Shown here one piece after another: positions 14,133 to 14,846 of a stretch of 14,846 nucleotides of DNA. The translations under genes were made by a program, and so were the position numbers. Location of the stretch: positions 1 through 14,846 of the forward strand of contig JBDLUS010000036.1 of the NCBI GenBank assembly GCA_039805165.1. The letters are read 5' to 3'. The notes beneath the pieces were generated by a model that saw nothing but the letters and a program-made list of their open reading frames with translations, was not told where the DNA came from and ran no database searches. Source of the DNA: CAIZGX01 sp039805165. Its GTDB lineage: Bacteria > Bacteroidota > Bacteroidia > Flavobacteriales_D > Sanyastnellaceae. The number at the start of each line of letters is the position of its first letter. Position 1 is the stretch's first letter.

Positions 14133-14846
14133 CAAAATTCTTCTTTTTTTCTCTTTGGTTGTTCTGGCTTCATGCGGTACAACAAAAACTACTGTTGTTA
14201 CAGACGAAAATCACGCGAAGTTTCAGCAGTATTTTTATCAGGGGGAAAAAGCGAAGATGGCGGGCAATTTTGAGATTGCGATCAACTACTTCAACACCGC
14301 GTTGAAATTCGAAGAGGTTAGTGCGGCCCATTATGAAATTTCGAAATTGTGTTCTCAGCTCCCGAAGTTTGAAAAAATGGGAAGAGACCACATCAAGCGT
14401 GCGGTTGAAATGGAGCCTACTAATTCTTGGTATTTGAAAGATTTAGGTTACTACGAAATTTATGCAGGCAATATCAAAGATGGAATCAAGCATTTCGATT
14501 TAGCTGTGAAATACAGCTCGAATCCTATTCCAATTTTGAACGAATATTTAAATGTCATTGGCAACTACGATTTAAATCAAGCAGCCAATGTGCTCACTCA
14601 AATAGCCACCATTCAAGGTGAAGACGAAGATGTAGCGCGCAAACGCTTTGATTTGTTGAGCGCTCAAGGAAAATTTAAAGAAGCTGGACAAGTATTAGAG
14701 GATTTCGAGAGTAAGAATAAAGTGGAAGATGAATACTATTTCTATTTGCTCGAATTCTATCGTGAGTATAACTTGAAGGCTGAAGCATCAAACTGGCTGA
14801 AACACATGAAAGAAGTTATTCCGAATAACGGGAAATTACTTTTAGA
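14125..14846 (+). CDS. TPR-repeat lipoprotein, N-terminal part (cut by window edge)
   Basis: An open frame of 240 codons that runs off the right edge without a stop. MTNKILLFFSLVVLASC is a lipoprotein signal with lipobox LASC and lipidated Cys17. The mature part is helical with tetratricopeptide-like repeats, for example QGEKAKMAGNFEIAINYFNT, then a unit ending RAVEMEPTNSWYLKDLGYYE, and further units with the A-G-N/D and LNEYL spacing. TPR lipoproteins are protein-binding scaffolds, often in the periplasm or on the outer membrane. Its ATG lies 8 nt inside the end of the nucleotidyltransferase gene, in another frame, so the two are coupled. From general knowledge of Flavobacteriia, a dut, nucleotidyltransferase, TPR gene order is familiar and is often followed by cell-envelope genes, but that part is beyond the window. 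The function is not known. Confidence 0.85.
   Translation, partial: MTNKILLFFSLVVLASCGTTKTTVVTDENHAKFQQYFYQGEKAKMAGNFEIAINYFNTALKFEEVSAAHYEISKLCSQLPKFEKMGRDHIKRAVEMEPTNSWYLKDLGYYEIYAGNIKDGIKHFDLAVKYSSNPIPILNEYLNVIGNYDLNQAANVLTQIATIQGEDEDVARKRFDLLSAQGKFKEAGQVLEDFESKNKVEDEYYFYLLEFYREYNLKAEASNWLKHMKEVIPNNGKLLL

Noticed and set aside
1..14846. CRISPR arrays, tRNA genes, insertion sequences, toxin-antitoxin or defence genes
   Set aside because: No regularly spaced repeats, cloverleaf-like sequences, transposase motifs or defence-gene motifs were seen. The genes are housekeeping, regulatory or surface functions.

Overview
The window looks like chromosomal DNA from a member of the Bacteroidota, most probably Flavobacteriales. 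Three things support this: a secreted protein ending in a type IX secretion (T9SS) type B sorting domain, a 14-repeat propeller sensor kinase of the Reg_prop/Y_Y_Y type, and promoters with the Bacteroidota -7 element TAnnTTTG lying only a few bases before ATG. The DNA is moderately AT-rich and very densely coding. No gap between genes exceeds about 100 bp, and I see no tRNA, rRNA, CRISPR array or insertion sequence.

The layout is two divergent blocks meeting at a 71-bp gap (6770-6840). The left block runs on the minus strand from 6769 to the left edge. It holds a LytTR response regulator, its LytS-type propeller sensor kinase, a small acidic lipoprotein, the Y-family polymerase DinB, the chorismate-using enzyme PabB, and the first 29 codons of tilS. 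The regulator and kinase are 3 bp apart and form one two-component system. The lipoprotein, dinB and pabB each have their own TAnnTTTG box. tilS starts 2 nt after pabB and is surely cotranscribed with it.

The right block runs on the plus strand from 6841 to the right edge. It holds gpsA (phospholipid precursor synthesis), a 1,295-residue SBBP/PKD surface protein exported by T9SS, a crotonase, dut (dUTPase), a strong intrinsic terminator, a sugar nucleotidyltransferase with a left-handed beta-helix tail, and the start of a TPR lipoprotein. The crotonase and dut overlap by 1 nt, and the nucleotidyltransferase and TPR gene overlap by 8 nt, so each pair is translationally linked.

Most genes are ordinary housekeeping genes. 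The parts that deserve a second look are: a near-perfect 20-bp inverted repeat touching the dinB -7 box (a candidate damage-response operator); the two-component system with its adjacent aspartate-rich lipoprotein; promoter evidence that moves the start codons of gpsA, the surface protein and the lipoprotein; and a strong terminator followed by a gene with no visible promoter. I found no convincing wholly new multi-gene system.
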